64,000 nucleotides of DNA, taken from NCBI GenBank assembly GCA_021234155.1, contig JAJEKV010000140.1, forward strand, positions 62,001 through 126,000. Reading direction: 5' to 3'. Below, in pieces: positions 11,779-22,895 of the stretch. The notes below the pieces were generated by a model that was not told the origin of the DNA, ran no database searches, and worked only from the letters and a program-made list of their open reading frames with translations. Every line of letters starts with the position of its first letter. The stretch's first letter is position 1. Position numbers and translations under genes: made by a program. The stretch is from Isoetes taiwanensis (taxonomy: Eukaryota; Streptophyta; Lycopodiopsida; Isoetales; Isoetaceae).

Positions 11779-13086
11779 ATGACAGCTTTGAGTGCCCAGT
11801 GCGCCTACAGGTGCCAACCCAATTTAGCCCAAGCATTCATTCATGGGAGCTCAAATCTTCATAGCTTGGGCCCAAGTCTTGCCTCTTCGCTGTTCATCGA
11901 TAAGGCAACGAATTATGCAACGAAGGATTTGAAAAGGTATTCTGTTATCCCTAGATCATTTGGAAAGGATGTCTATCAGCCCTTCAGACCTCCGTTAGTA
12001 AATGGTTCAGATGTAATGTCTGTAGAAGAACAGCTAGAGATACTAAAGGAAAGAAGAGGATATTGGCATCAATATGCCCAAAACATAGTAACCCTACAGA
12101 GGGCAGGATTTACTCCATCTGCAATTGATGAAGCTACTGGATTGACTGGAGTGGAGCAGAATCATATAGTAGTGGCTTCTCAGGTTAGGTCTTCAATGGC
12201 ATCTAGTGGATTCGACAAGGAGGCCTTGGCATATTTTGATATTGGAGGGGCTGAAATTCTGTATGAATTAAGAATATTATCAGGGGAACAAAGAAAAAAT
12301 GCTGCAGAGTTTGTTATTGAAAGGAGAATGGATGGTAAATATGCAAGGGAGTTGGCGAGGGCAATTAAGGAGTATGAGAGAAGAAAGAATGAGGAAGGAA
12401 GAGACTGCTTTACTTCATCTCCAGGAGACTGTATGGCCTTTGCTTGCTATAGGCAGGCTAAGGAGCATAGAAGTATAGATGAAAAGGAAAGTATGCTGAG
12501 GAAAGGGCTTGAATTTGCAGTTACATCTAAAGCAGTGAGCAAACTATCAAAAGCACTAGGCATTGAGGATGATGATGAAGCTAGCAAAACCGACGAAGCA
12601 GCTTCAGAGCTGTTCATTATGAGGCTTGCTTTAGGAGAAACAGAGGGCCTGGTCATGATTCCGATAGCTGAACCAACCAAAGAGTCCATTGAAAATGCTC
12701 CATCTTCTGTTGCTTGTGGCGATGGACCATTTAGGATTTGTAATTCTAAACTGCCTTGGAATGCTTGGGTTCCTTTGCCTAAATGGGACCAGGTTATGGA
12801 AGCGATTGCACCCGTTGCCATTCCTTATCCTGACAGTTCAATTTTGCCGCCAGAAAAGAGAAAGATGCAGGAACAGATCCTTGTTCTTGTTGATAAAGGA
12901 AATTTAACAGTTGAGAATACAAGATTCTATCTTGTACCTGCTAACGAAGGCAATGGACTTAGCATTCAGACTGGTCTTGCAGTTCTAGAAAATACGGTCC
13001 AACCATTGGCTAGGGTTCTCATAATCCTAAGACCACCACTTGTTGCACAGCAAAACTCAGATCAAGATCCAGAGGACTGGGTGTAA
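11779..13086 (+). CDS. RAF1: Rubisco accumulation factor 1, chloroplastic
   Basis: RAF1 is a nuclear-encoded chloroplast chaperone that binds folded Rubisco large-subunit dimers and brings them together into the L8 core before the small subunit joins. The frame from the ATG at 11779 gives 435 residues, the usual length for plant RAF1, in one exon as in known plant genes. Residues 1 to about 60 are rich in Ser, Ala and basic residues with few acids, fitting a chloroplast transit peptide. From about residue 80 the conserved helical alpha domain follows (VEEQLEILKERRGYW, then a helix-turn-helix-like part, FTPSAIDEATGL). An acidic linker (GIEDDDEASKTDEA) comes near residue 265. The C-terminal beta domain begins soon after (PFRICNSKLPWNAWVPLPKW) and ends at the family-typical acidic tail (DPEDWV). 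The frame is open upstream to 11758 without another ATG. No breaks are seen. A canonical AATAAA lies 44 bp after the stop. Confidence 0.95.
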   Translation: MTALSAQCAYRCQPNLAQAFIHGSSNLHSLGPSLASSLFIDKATNYATKDLKRYSVIPRSFGKDVYQPFRPPLVNGSDVMSVEEQLEILKERRGYWHQYAQNIVTLQRAGFTPSAIDEATGLTGVEQNHIVVASQVRSSMASSGFDKEALAYFDIGGAEILYELRILSGEQRKNAAEFVIERRMDGKYARELARAIKEYERRKNEEGRDCFTSSPGDCMAFACYRQAKEHRSIDEKESMLRKGLEFAVTSKAVSKLSKALGIEDDDEASKTDEAASELFIMRLALGETEGLVMIPIAEPTKESIENAPSSVACGDGPFRICNSKLPWNAWVPLPKWDQVMEAIAPVAIPYPDSSILPPEKRKMQEQILVLVDKGNLTVENTRFYLVPANEGNGLSIQTGLAVLENTVQPLARVLIILRPPLVAQQNSDQDPEDWV

Positions 13087-13129
13087 GCCTACATTCTTCA
13101 GGTGCTGTGCATTAGTTATTTGTTTAACC

Positions 13130-13135
13130 AATAAA
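13130..13135 (+). terminator. Candidate polyadenylation signal of RAF1
   Basis: A canonical AATAAA lies 44 bp after the RAF1 stop codon and is followed by an A-rich tract. The position is short for a plant 3' UTR but acceptable, and other signals further downstream could also be used. Confidence 0.4.
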
Positions 13136-14200
13136 GCATAAAAAAATTTCTACTTCAAGAATTTTTGGCATGTCAGCTCATTTCATGATGCTTTATAAAC
13201 ATGGTAGGGATAAGAATATGAAACTGGCCCAACCGTGCCAAGCTGCAAGGATTACTCATCTACAGTGATCTTGGGCATAGATGATGACATATAGATAAGA
13301 TTAACTAGCATGCCATTTTGTTTCAAAAACTGCTTGTTTTGGTCAAGGATGTGTTTGAAATAATGGATTGCAAGCTTTTACACTAGATCTCTAAACAGAA
13401 TTTTTTTGGGTTGCCCGTAGGGCATACACTTGGTTTGGTGGGATTTTGGGAATATGATTTGGAGTATGCTGTTTTACTAAATTCGGATTGGGCAGTTTGG
13501 GTTTGTTGCTCTGCGTTAATTATGTTGGCATAGAGAATGTGGTCTATGTTAGGTGGTATGAAATGGACCAGAATCTTCGATCTCGATGATGTTGAGCATA
13601 TTGGTTCTTCTTTCAAGCTCTTGTCTGTTACCGTGTAAGTACCCTGCAATGTTGAGATTGTATAATGCTCATTTGTTTTATATTAATCTTTTATGTCTTG
13701 TACTTATGCTTCACAATCATACGGAAATCATGGAAGCAATGTGGATCCGAGAAAGTTCAAGTGGTGTATCTATATGCAATCTTGTACGTATTTTCCTCAA
13801 TTTGCCTTCTGCTATCACTGTCTATTGGGCTTATAGAGAGAAGATGCTGGAGAGTCCCATGCCTTTGCAGTGCTTCTTAGAAGTGAGTTCAGGGATGTAG
13901 CAGTCATGCTTATGATCCTGCATCAGGTAATTGCACCTTCAATGTCGTGATAAATCATTTTTGTGCAATTGTCTCTGAGCATTCAACAATTTCGTTAGCA
14001 ATAATAAGCATAAGATGTTGGAGCATTTTTCTTAACTCTTGATTAATAATTCCTATGTGCTGAACTGGTTTTGCAATGAGAAGAATGATACCATCCACCT
14101 AGTCCCTGCATCAGCTTGCTAAATACTTGGTGGCATGGTATGGAAGGCATTAGCTAATTATTGGATCTATGCCAACAAATTAGTTTTACCTGCACAGAGT

Positions 14201-14362
14201 TTGATGTAGACATGCCTGTCTTGAAGCACATGTGAGAGCTTGAAAATCTCTGTAACTTTCTTTTAAGGCCGTATGAACAGAATTTGATGTAGACATGCCT
14301 GTCTCGAAGCAAATCTGAGAGCTTGAACAATGCTGCAATTTTCTTTTAAGGCCGTATGAACT
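14201..14362. repeat. 82-bp tandem duplication
   Basis: Two adjacent copies start with TTGATGTAGACATGCCTGTC at 14201 and 14283. Both end with CTTTTAAGGCCGTATGAAC. Scattered substitutions show that the duplication is not recent. Confidence 0.85.
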
Positions 14363-14971
14363 GCAGACGCGCATTATAATATTCGTCTTCTAATATGTGG
14401 ATAAAAAGCACCCCGAATGTTTATCGTTGAGGTTTGAGATACTCAGAATTGTTGGACCAAATCTTCCACCAAGATGGAAAACTTCATTTCAGTTCCCAAG
14501 TCCACTTGCATGGAATCTGCATTTAGAATGCTACACCTGAAATTGCAGCCTCATTTAAGAGATGTGAGAAGCCAAATGAAATAAGAGGATGAATGACGAA
14601 AGGTATAGGAAAAAATTCATTCCAGTGGATTTGGGACACTTGGAAATCCTTTTAGAAGGATATGGATCTAGGGTTGACCTCAAGTGGATTAAGCTATCCT
14701 TAGGGAATTATAAAAATCACGTCATGAATGGCCACAGTACCCGTCTCTTTTTTGGCAGCCCATTTCTCCTAGTGTTATATGGAAAATTCTAAACTTTGGT
14801 AAGAACAAGGTCAAATGGAAGAGCTTTATAGGAAATCCTATATTTTAGTTTTGTAAGAATAAGGGTCATTCTCTTCTAGTAAATGGAAGAGCTTTATAAT
14901 ATGTTGTTCCTGATGAACCCAAAGATGGAAAGAGTCCTAAACTATAAGATAAGTAAGCTTCTCCTTACCAT

Positions 14972-15549
14972 ATGTCACACAGTAATTATGCAACTTTCCA
15001 AACAATGGGGAAGGGCCAACGGTCTATCGCCCACACCACAAACTCTGGCACGACTATCTCCCAGAGAACTAATCAGGAAGTCTGGCTTCCTCTTGATTCT
15101 TTCCAAAAGAATCGAATGGCCCTTGAGCACAAAGACCAGCGAATTATCTCCATGATGCAAGCTAACTCTTGCAATCAATCTGGCAATACTGCAATCAATC
15201 ACAAGCAAGACTCTTGTATCCAATACAAGAATTACTCTTGCAAGTCAATTCTTCACGCCTTGCTCTTCCCACCACTACTTAGTGATGTAGAATAGAAGGG
15301 ATCAATCTGAATGAGTTGCCCGGGAAGAAAGGACCCCATCGGATAAGAGGACTTCGGAAATAGAACCCTTTGACTATGAGAAGTTCAGCATGTTCAATCA
15401 AAACAATTCGATCGTCCATGGAGATTCCACTACGTTAGTGGGGACTATCAAGCCACAGGGCTTCACGCGCATCGTAGCCGGTCTTCAGATAACAACAGAC
15501 GGAATCATGACAATGGCATTGGCTGGCATAGAACAATGGCTAGGGTAGT
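14972..15549 (+). other. Coding-looking stretch without a clean start, unknown
   Basis: An open frame at 14972-15295 has protein-like composition (QEVWLPLDSFQKNRMALEHK). After a stop, a second stretch of about 77 codons runs from about 15315 to a TAG at about 15549, lacking an early ATG (EPFDYEKFSMFNQNNSIVHG and GFTRIVAGLQITTDGIMTM). The pieces resemble parts of a reverse-transcribing element polyprotein in texture, but I see no diagnostic motif such as YxDD, DTG protease or a zinc knuckle. I therefore do not assign it. It could also be decayed host exons. Confidence 0.25.
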
Positions 15550-16490
15550 CCACTTCATCCGTCCCTCCTATGCACACTTTGCAGATAGGCTGAAACATGC
15601 GATGACACGATTGTAGCCTTCTGGAGATGTAATCTCATGGAGTCACCCTATGAGACTACTGCAGATTGCATCTCCCTGGTCTGATACACTATAGAAGCTC
15701 CAGTAACCACGTTCAACAAGGCTCCGCCTCCACTTCCCCATTGTTTCAGTTATATGGTGCTCACTCTTGGCATAACATCTACAGCTAGGTGGGTTCTTGG
15801 GCACAGGCCACATTTATTTGGATTTATAGGATTCTAGTTAGAAACATCTCTATTCCTACTAGCCTTTAGGTCTCTACCCCCTTTTATCCCACAAGTACAA
15901 GGGGGTAGCAAAAGAACTACCATAAATTATAGATCCACTCATAACTTCAAATAGAGCATCAATAAAAGATTAATCATCCATCTAAACAAGCAAGGGTTAA
16001 TCTCTATCTAGAATCTCAAGCTAACTAAGCCTACTAACCGGTTTGGGCTGCAAGGCTTTATTCTCTAATTGATTTCCTCTGCAACAGAGATACGGAGACG
16101 CTTTTCTAGCTTGCCCAATTCGTGGCTCCCCCTTGAACTCGGATTTTCAGGTCTTTATATTGCCAAAATCCCTTCTTGGATGCTTTCCCATGCAATTCCA
16201 AGCCTCTCCAGGTGGTTATCATGCCGTTGCATGCCAGAAATGAGAGCAGATTGGCTGCTGCCACTCAACTAGCCTCAGATCAGAAAAGTTTGAATCTTTT
16301 CTTGGCCTTTTCTTGATTGGTTCACTCTAGACCAATACGATGGTGTCACGTGTCCACATTAACATTATAATTAATGTTCTACAATACTATAGCTAATGTT
16401 TACAAGATATATTGGCACTATTTTACTTTAGATTATCATCGCACTAGAACTTTGTTACCTAACTGCAAAGATACCAACACATAAACTCAC

Positions 16491-18214
16491 CTACCAGCTC
16501 TTTGGCTTGCTGCAGGTCTGATAATAATAACTCGATTTTCAGAATAGGAAGAACAGACTCCACATAATCAAACGATTTCTTTTTTATGCAGTTTACTACA
16601 GGAGGTTGTTTGGAAGAAAGATCCTTTGGTAGCTCTTTAACGATCTGAATGAATTCTCGCATTTCCTGAATAAAGTAGTCCACATCAAAAATATCTGCAA
16701 AACCACTATGGCCAAGAGTGCAACGAGATGAGAAATGGTAAGACAATCTTAAAATGACAAAATAGTAGCTACTAAGTTACCAATTAGGATTGCTTGTCAT
16801 CCAGACAAGTCATTTATCAAACAATGTATATTGATATTCTAAAGAAGGAGAACTCACATTTGCCTTAATTGAGATTTCAATGCCCACAACACACATCAGC
16901 AACTAATTATGCACCTCAATGTTCTTTTTTGATCATTAACTTAGTGATCCCTATGTTCTCAACTTCCTGTGCGCATCCATGACAATGAGAAACATAATCA
17001 TGTATTAAGGAAACCTGAAAACATATCCATAGAAGTGAAAGACCTTGAATCGTTCCAGTAGCTAGATGTTTCGAACTGAGGTAACAATATAAGGTGGCAT
17101 TTAGAAGACGAGCCACTGCAACACCATCACAGAACGGCAGAAAATATCTACCATACTGTAAGCAAGGAAGTTTCCAGAATCCTTACAAATCAATAGATGC
17201 TTAAAGGTTTCCCTTCAAGTATCTTACTATCCTTTTGCACTAGACATTTTTATTCCATCTCGCACAGTAAGCCAAAATTCAGAGCTGCTAACAATGAAGA
17301 GGAAGACAGTCGCCAGAAAAGAAAGCTATGTGGAAACTTACATCACGCCTCATTTGATTCAAGCCTCCAGTACAATCAAACGATAATATATCCATTGCTC
17401 TTTTGTGATGGTACTATAACACATTCCAAATCATAATTGTTGTAAGAAAAAATAATATAACACACTTGCTCTTGATGATAAATGGGTAAAAGAATACCAG
17501 CATCCTTTGGACTGGCCCACCACGGACATGGTTTCCAGATATACTTCTGTAAGCCCTTTGCTCTATCGGTTCTACAAACAAAAGGGCAGTGAGAAGGAAC
17601 TGAAATGTATTAAAAACTCTGACAACAATATTGTACCCTGAGGAGCTAATTATTCAAAAGTCTGAAACTGGAGGAAAATCTGGATGTGTCCCTTTCAAAT
17701 TACCATAATGATGTTGAGGTAGTTGTTTGAAAAATAAACCGGGAGATACATATAGCAACCAATGGCAATTGGTTTGGTTTGTCTGCTTGTCAACTTTGTC
17801 ACATCTCCTATATTCACATTTGAAGTTTGAAATGTGAGACTAGCATAAAGAGGACAAGAAAGATCTATATGATTCCAGGTTCATCATGTCTTCCTAGCTG
17901 TTAAAATCACTTATGCAGGAACAGGAGTTCGACTCCATAATGTTGACTGTTACATCTAAACTAGGACCTTTTCCTTTCACTAGTCCACAAATAATTACAT
18001 AAAAGGTGCTGTAAGTGATACACAATGCTGCAGGCTTGGATAAAGTTATAGGAACTTACAGTGCATTCGTAGAATTGAATGGGAACGATTCGTAGTAAAA
18101 AAAATGTAGGGCGAGAAATGAAACTAGGAGGCCAAACACCAACGATGCAGTCTTGAGGGATCCATAGTCGTTGAACACAGATCTTACTGCCTTCAGCAGA
18201 GCAAACATCTCCAT
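16491..18214 (-). pseudogene. Plant O-fucosyltransferase-family protein, truncated and frameshifted
   Basis: Five exons follow each other on the minus strand with GT-AG borders and matching phases: 18060-18214, 17498-17571, 17342-17413, 17044-17155 and 16491-16694. Exon 1 starts with an ATG at 18214 and encodes a short cytosolic end and one membrane segment (LVFGLLVSFLALHFFYY), the type II Golgi topology of this family. The following exons carry the family landmarks SNGYIIV, GGLNQMR, VAVARLLNATL, DIFDVDYFI, IVKELPK and VESVLPIL. Intact members are usually over 400 residues; here only the N-terminal part is present, and no later exons with the remaining catalytic region are seen below 16490. 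In exon 3 one extra T in a TTT run (17378-17380) shifts the frame between SNGYIIV and the Cys of CTGGLNQMR. So the locus is a pseudogene, or a gene broken by a sequence error and rearrangement. Confidence 0.7.
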
Positions 18215-18249
18215 TTCGAGGCGCGGATCATAGCGTATTCATAGCCTAG

Positions 18250-20540
18250 ACGTATATTTATAACATACAAAAAATTTATCGCGATCTATACACAACTGAG
18301 TGAAACAAAAAAATTTGTTCGCAGTGCCCAGATCTTCTACTGACTCACTTATCGGTTAGAATTTTGTCTGGCAGCAAAATAGTTATAGACGATCTAGTTG
18401 TGTGTATTGTGTTATAGTTTAGAGACGACGCAAATTTATGCTCCATGTGCACAGTTTGAATGGTATTTGACTTACTTTTCAAATTTAAATACTTAAGGAC
18501 CCATTTAACTTCAGGCCCCCCTAACTTGGCATTAACAAGCCTTTGGTCATTCTAGCTTGCATGAGTGTATTGAGTAGCTTTTGGTAGAATCATCTAAATG
18601 CCTAATTGCCAAAGGCAAACAATAGAACTATGGTCCAAATCTGAACGAGACTTATATGTTGGAGCTACATAGAGGTTTTTAGGTGGATTAAGAGGATTGC
18701 TCAGACTGTTATATAGGATGCAATTCATAACAATCAATTTCTCGAGAGCTTTTAGAAGAAGTGTGCAACATGGGTACCAAGAGCACAAATCCATTACTAA
18801 GCAAGCATTGTATTGTTAAATGTTGGGCATTAACAGTGCATTTAGCTGCACAACTTTGAACAAAAGGATATTCGGTGGCCAAGGTGCCGCAATAAGTTTC
18901 TTGTGTTGATAGTTTAGAAACTTAACCTGTGTTCAGCATAGAGTAAATTTTCAATAGTTTTAGAAACTTAACATAAAGGAAAATTTGTGGTTCACAAGCA
19001 GTTTTTCGAGACAAAATAATTCGATCGATTTGGCTTCGTCAATGCCTAAAGGTGTCTTCAAAGAGACACAATGTTGCCTACCCCATCTGATCCACGTTCT
19101 ACAGACCCAATCGACCTTGTTATGGCTTTATGATTCTAAACTGCTCGGAGGTCAAGGTTCCAGTCTGAAAACAGGGGCTTCGAGCAACCCAAAGATCCAA
19201 ATAACATCATTATGACAGATGGCACATGGCATTTCGCTGGTTTGAGCTCGCAAGTACAAAGATGCAAAAATCAAAATGTTTTGAAGCAAATCCCTTTTAC
19301 GCAGAGGTTTGGAGTTTCTTCCCATGTACGCAATAAGCTAATTCGGCTTATTTTCAGCCCTCTATGGGAATGTGAGGTCCTTTCTTTTTCTCTATAAGCC
19401 AGAATTTTCAATGCAAAAAAAGAAAGAAAAAAGGCAAAACAGGAATGCTTCTTCATCTTCTCTCATAGCCTACTACAGGAACCCAAGTTAGAGGTTGAAT
19501 GCAAAGGCGGTTATGTATACCCTTGGCTGGCAAGAAGCCAAGTTGTTTCTCAGGCTCCAAAATCGCAATTTTAGACTTCAAAAATAGGGCTATCATCATC
19601 TTTTTGTGATTCACATTAAAATGTTTTTCCCTGCTTCATGAAATTTCCAGTTGGATGCACAATTTCTGCCAATGTAGGCTCAAATCCGACTGTCAAGCTA
19701 CTTTTTTTGCAATTTCATACTACCTGCTCTTTAATCCGAGCGAGATTTTTTACGTAGAAGGGGGCTCTCATGATTACGTTACGGTCTCTGTTACTCGTTG
19801 CCTATGCAAGGTCTCTATGTTAGTTCATCGAGCAAGGTCTCCGTAGAAGTGCTTCAATGGAGGTTCTGGTACGTTTGCAAACGGGTGCTCGCCAAAGACC
19901 GCCAAGGCAGAGCTCCTAATCGGAATGGGCCCCTATAGATATTCCCTAGTTGTGGGCGCTGCTTGTTTCGGCCCCTTCTGTTATGTTCTGCTGTTAGTCC
20001 TCACCGCGCAACCTTGCAGATTCTGTTCTTCCTTATCCTTTTCACATTCACTCCAATGCAAAGGAGAAAAATGCAAGCTCCAGGAAAAAAATCTGGCCTC
20101 TTGGGCAAGTTTCCAACGATTCATTCCCATCCTTCCATCACCCAGATCACGAAACGTGGCGCAGTGTTTTGAAGCTCTTTCGCTTCTGCTCCCATAATAG
20201 ATTTGGAAACGTAAAGCAAACCTACGTAAACGGATCAGCTTCGCTTCCAACAAATCATCCTCCGCTTCAAGCTCGCATTCGATTTGGCTATGGCGACGGA
20301 TTTGGCCTGGACCTAGAAAAATTCTCAGGCCTCCAGATGGTGCCAGAGCTTAGCTATGTCCATGCTACTCTAAGGAGGCCGGAATGCAAAGCCCTTACCT
20401 GGGTGTTCTTGCTAAAAGCTCATAGCGCCCAAAAAAGCTGCAGTTATGTGCCAAGACACAGGGGCAGGACGCCTCCAGTTACTCCACCTGACCCGATCCG
20501 ACCCTTCATCCTCTGCTTCATCCTGCTGCAAGGCGCCCGC
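18250..20540. other. Intergenic, nothing recognised
   Basis: Short frames occur on both strands (for example 19925-20197 and 20169-20546), but none has recognisable motifs or splice partners. The first few hundred bases would be the upstream region of the O-fucosyltransferase relic. Confidence 0.35.
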
Positions 20541-20923
20541 TGTTAGGTTGCTCGACGGAGGGCTATGCTAGAGCCAAGCATCTGGATAGAAGCAGGTGCA
20601 AGTTCAAAAAGTTTGCAAAAGCTTTTAAGTCGCATCTGAGGCACGTGTCGGCCTTGGCTGAGGCAGAACACAGAAAAATTAGCCATCGAAAAAACAAAAG
20701 TCCAAAATTGGATGTATGATTATATATGTTTTGATATATTTGATAAACATTAAAAGTCACGCCCCTAGGGCTAAAGCCCCGGTATGTCCCCATGGCCCGA
20801 CTACAGGCTTGTAGTCCACCGCATAGCAACTATGCCCCCGGCGCGCTATCGGCGGTACTCCCTTGCTTATGGAATTTCATCAGGAGTCTGTTACTGGCCA
20901 TACCCCTGGAAGCACCTGTAACA
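20541..20923 (-). mobile_element. Candidate LTR of the gypsy relic
   Basis: On the minus strand a purine-rich tract (GAGGGGGGGAGGAA, about 20924-20938) is directly followed by TGTTACAGGTG. This is the expected polypurine tract plus LTR start downstream of the pol gene. The other end is proposed at TGTTAGG on the plus strand (20541), giving TGTTA...TAACA ends and 383 bp. No second LTR is in the window, so target duplication and exact length are untested. Confidence 0.5.
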
Positions 20924-22700
20924 ATTCCTCCCCCCCTCTAAGACCTTGTCTCAAGGTATTTTAATTAGTTCAGGTGAGGAAACCAATGCACGAATTCATC
21001 CGACTCTCATGTGGCATCCTCTTTATAGAATAACTTTCGTCTATGCTTATTAGCACTAGACTTATATCGATCCTAAGCCCCTTGCAAATTCTGGCCACAA
21101 GACCAAATGCTCTATAACATCTCTGTTGCGCAGCTACCGAACTTTTTTATCCAAAAGACGTTCTGGTGTTACAGAGGAGTTTAAGACAAGCATAACATTT
21201 CAAAAGGTCTAGCATAACGTGAGTTAAGCTTGGGCACCCGTCGTTTCACTAAAGGTCGTAAATTATTCACCCTTAGTGACAAAGGATAGACCACTCTCAG
21301 AAAGATATAATCACCCTCTTTATAGAAGAACTTTCGTCTATGCTTACTAGCACTAGACTTATATCGATCCTGAGCCCCTTGCAAATTCTGCTTGCATTGA
21401 CGTAGTACTGCATCCATATCATGAAGCACATTCATAACTGCTTCCGTTTTGAGATACTTATGCATTCCAGCATAAGTTCTTGGGTTCGTACCAATCATAG
21501 CCGCAAAAGGCATCATCTTGATCCCCATATGGCTATTGTTATAGGCAAATTCCAAATAGGGCAGATAATCCTCCCACTTACTATTTTTTATGAACAAAAC
21601 TTCTCAACATATCCTCTAAATTCATGTTAATTCTCTCAGTTTGTCCATCGGTTTGCAGATGATTACCACTACTCATACGCAACCGAACTTTTAACTGGTC
21701 AAACAATCAAATATGACCAAAATCTGGGTGTGTTGCTTAGCAATCCGGGGTAACGAGACTATAAGTCCATACTCACACATTCCCACCCCTCACTTGGTAT
21801 GGGAGTGGGGTTGCAATAGGCTCGGGGTCTTGCCATATTCAACTTTCACAGCCTGACATACCAAACAATGTGATACCATCTGTTTCACTTGATCTTGCAA
21901 ACCTGGCCAATAGTACTGCCTTTTAGCCAGCTCATAAGTTTTCCATCCCCCATGCCCAGCTTGTGGTGTGTCATGATGCTCATTAATGATTGCTTCTCGC
22001 AATTTTTTGTACAAAGGAATATACAGTCTTCCCTTATAGAAGTACAACCTTTCTGGCTCGGTCCACCAATCCCCAGTTTTGATGACTGCAGGGTCTTGTT
22101 GTTCCTTTGCATAAGCATCCCTAATCCTCTGGAAAAGTTCATTCTCCATGATAACAAGAGCGTTCACATGCTTAATCCTAGATAAAACATATGCTACTGG
22201 GTTATTCTTCCCAGGTGTATGCTCAATACTGAAATGAAATTCATGGAGGAAACCAAGCCATCTAGCCTAGAGCTAATCTCAGCTTGACTTTGCAAAAACC
22301 TCAACGGTTTATGATCCGTATAGACAACGAACTTGTGTGGTTCCTTACGTGTACCACTTATCAAGTAATGCCTCCATGTTTTCAGAGCGTGAACTATTGC
22401 GAATAGTTCTTTCTCATATGTTGCATAATGCCACTCGGTGGGATTAAGCTTTCGGCTTTCATAAGCCACTACGCGATCTTGGTGCATTAATACAGCCCCA
22501 ACTGCTTGACCACAAGCCATCGGTATAACCCTCATGTTTGGATTCCATGAGCCGACTCTAGAAGCTCCAGGCACATGTTTCCATAAATTCGGCTTGCCAT
22601 TTTTCTGTCTCCAATGGGATTCATATGCTTTGTTACTTTCTAAGCTGTTGGAGCAATATTTTGATTCCCTTTGCATTCGTTCTTCAGATAACATGCACTC
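20924..22700 (-). mobile_element. Ty3/gypsy retrotransposon, decayed 3' pol region
   Basis: Reading the minus strand from 22694 down, the order is RNase H (AVGAVLMHQDRVVAYESRKL and the YTDHKPL motif, 22194-22694), integrase zinc-binding region (HHDTPQAGHGG, then CLVCQ; 21790-22167), integrase core motif QTDGQTERIN (about 21605-21680), the end of the core (WEDYLPYLEFAYN) and the C-terminal part (21181-21597). RNase H before integrase is the Ty3/gypsy order. Frames change between blocks and stops are present, so it cannot encode a working enzyme. Gag, protease and reverse transcriptase are missing. A segment of about 75 bp from the C-terminal region is duplicated near 21010-21090. Confidence 0.9.
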
Positions 22701-22850
22701 TATTATTGGAAACGAAGATCTCGGCCATGTATTTGGTGTACAATTATTGGTAAATTTTGATTTCAGGTCGAATTTGCGACAATTTTATTCAGTCTGATCT
22801 TCAAAATCTTAATAGGAATGCATTCTATTGCAAAGTGGCAACTATGCATA

Positions 22851-22895
22851 GAATAGAATAGAATAGAATAGAATAGAATAGAATAGAATAGAATA
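22851..22895. repeat. (GAATA)9 microsatellite, 3' tail of the LINE
   Basis: Nine perfect GAATA units lie here, reading (TATTC)n on the LINE coding strand, directly at the 3' end of the LINE. Some non-LTR element clades end in such short repeats rather than poly(A), so I read it as the element's tail. Confidence 0.85.

Noticed and set aside
11574-11864. Separate small gene upstream of RAF1
   Set aside because: It overlaps the RAF1 start in another frame, lacks family features, and the RAF1 frame explains the coding signal.
12447-12821. Minus-strand 124-residue frame
   Set aside because: It is the antisense shadow of RAF1.
20169-20546. 125-residue plus-strand gene next to the gypsy LTR
   Set aside because: No recognisable motif, no clear start context, and it ends inside the proposed LTR border.
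22851-22895. CRISPR-like array
   Set aside because: It is a simple pentanucleotide microsatellite without spacers, in a plant genome.
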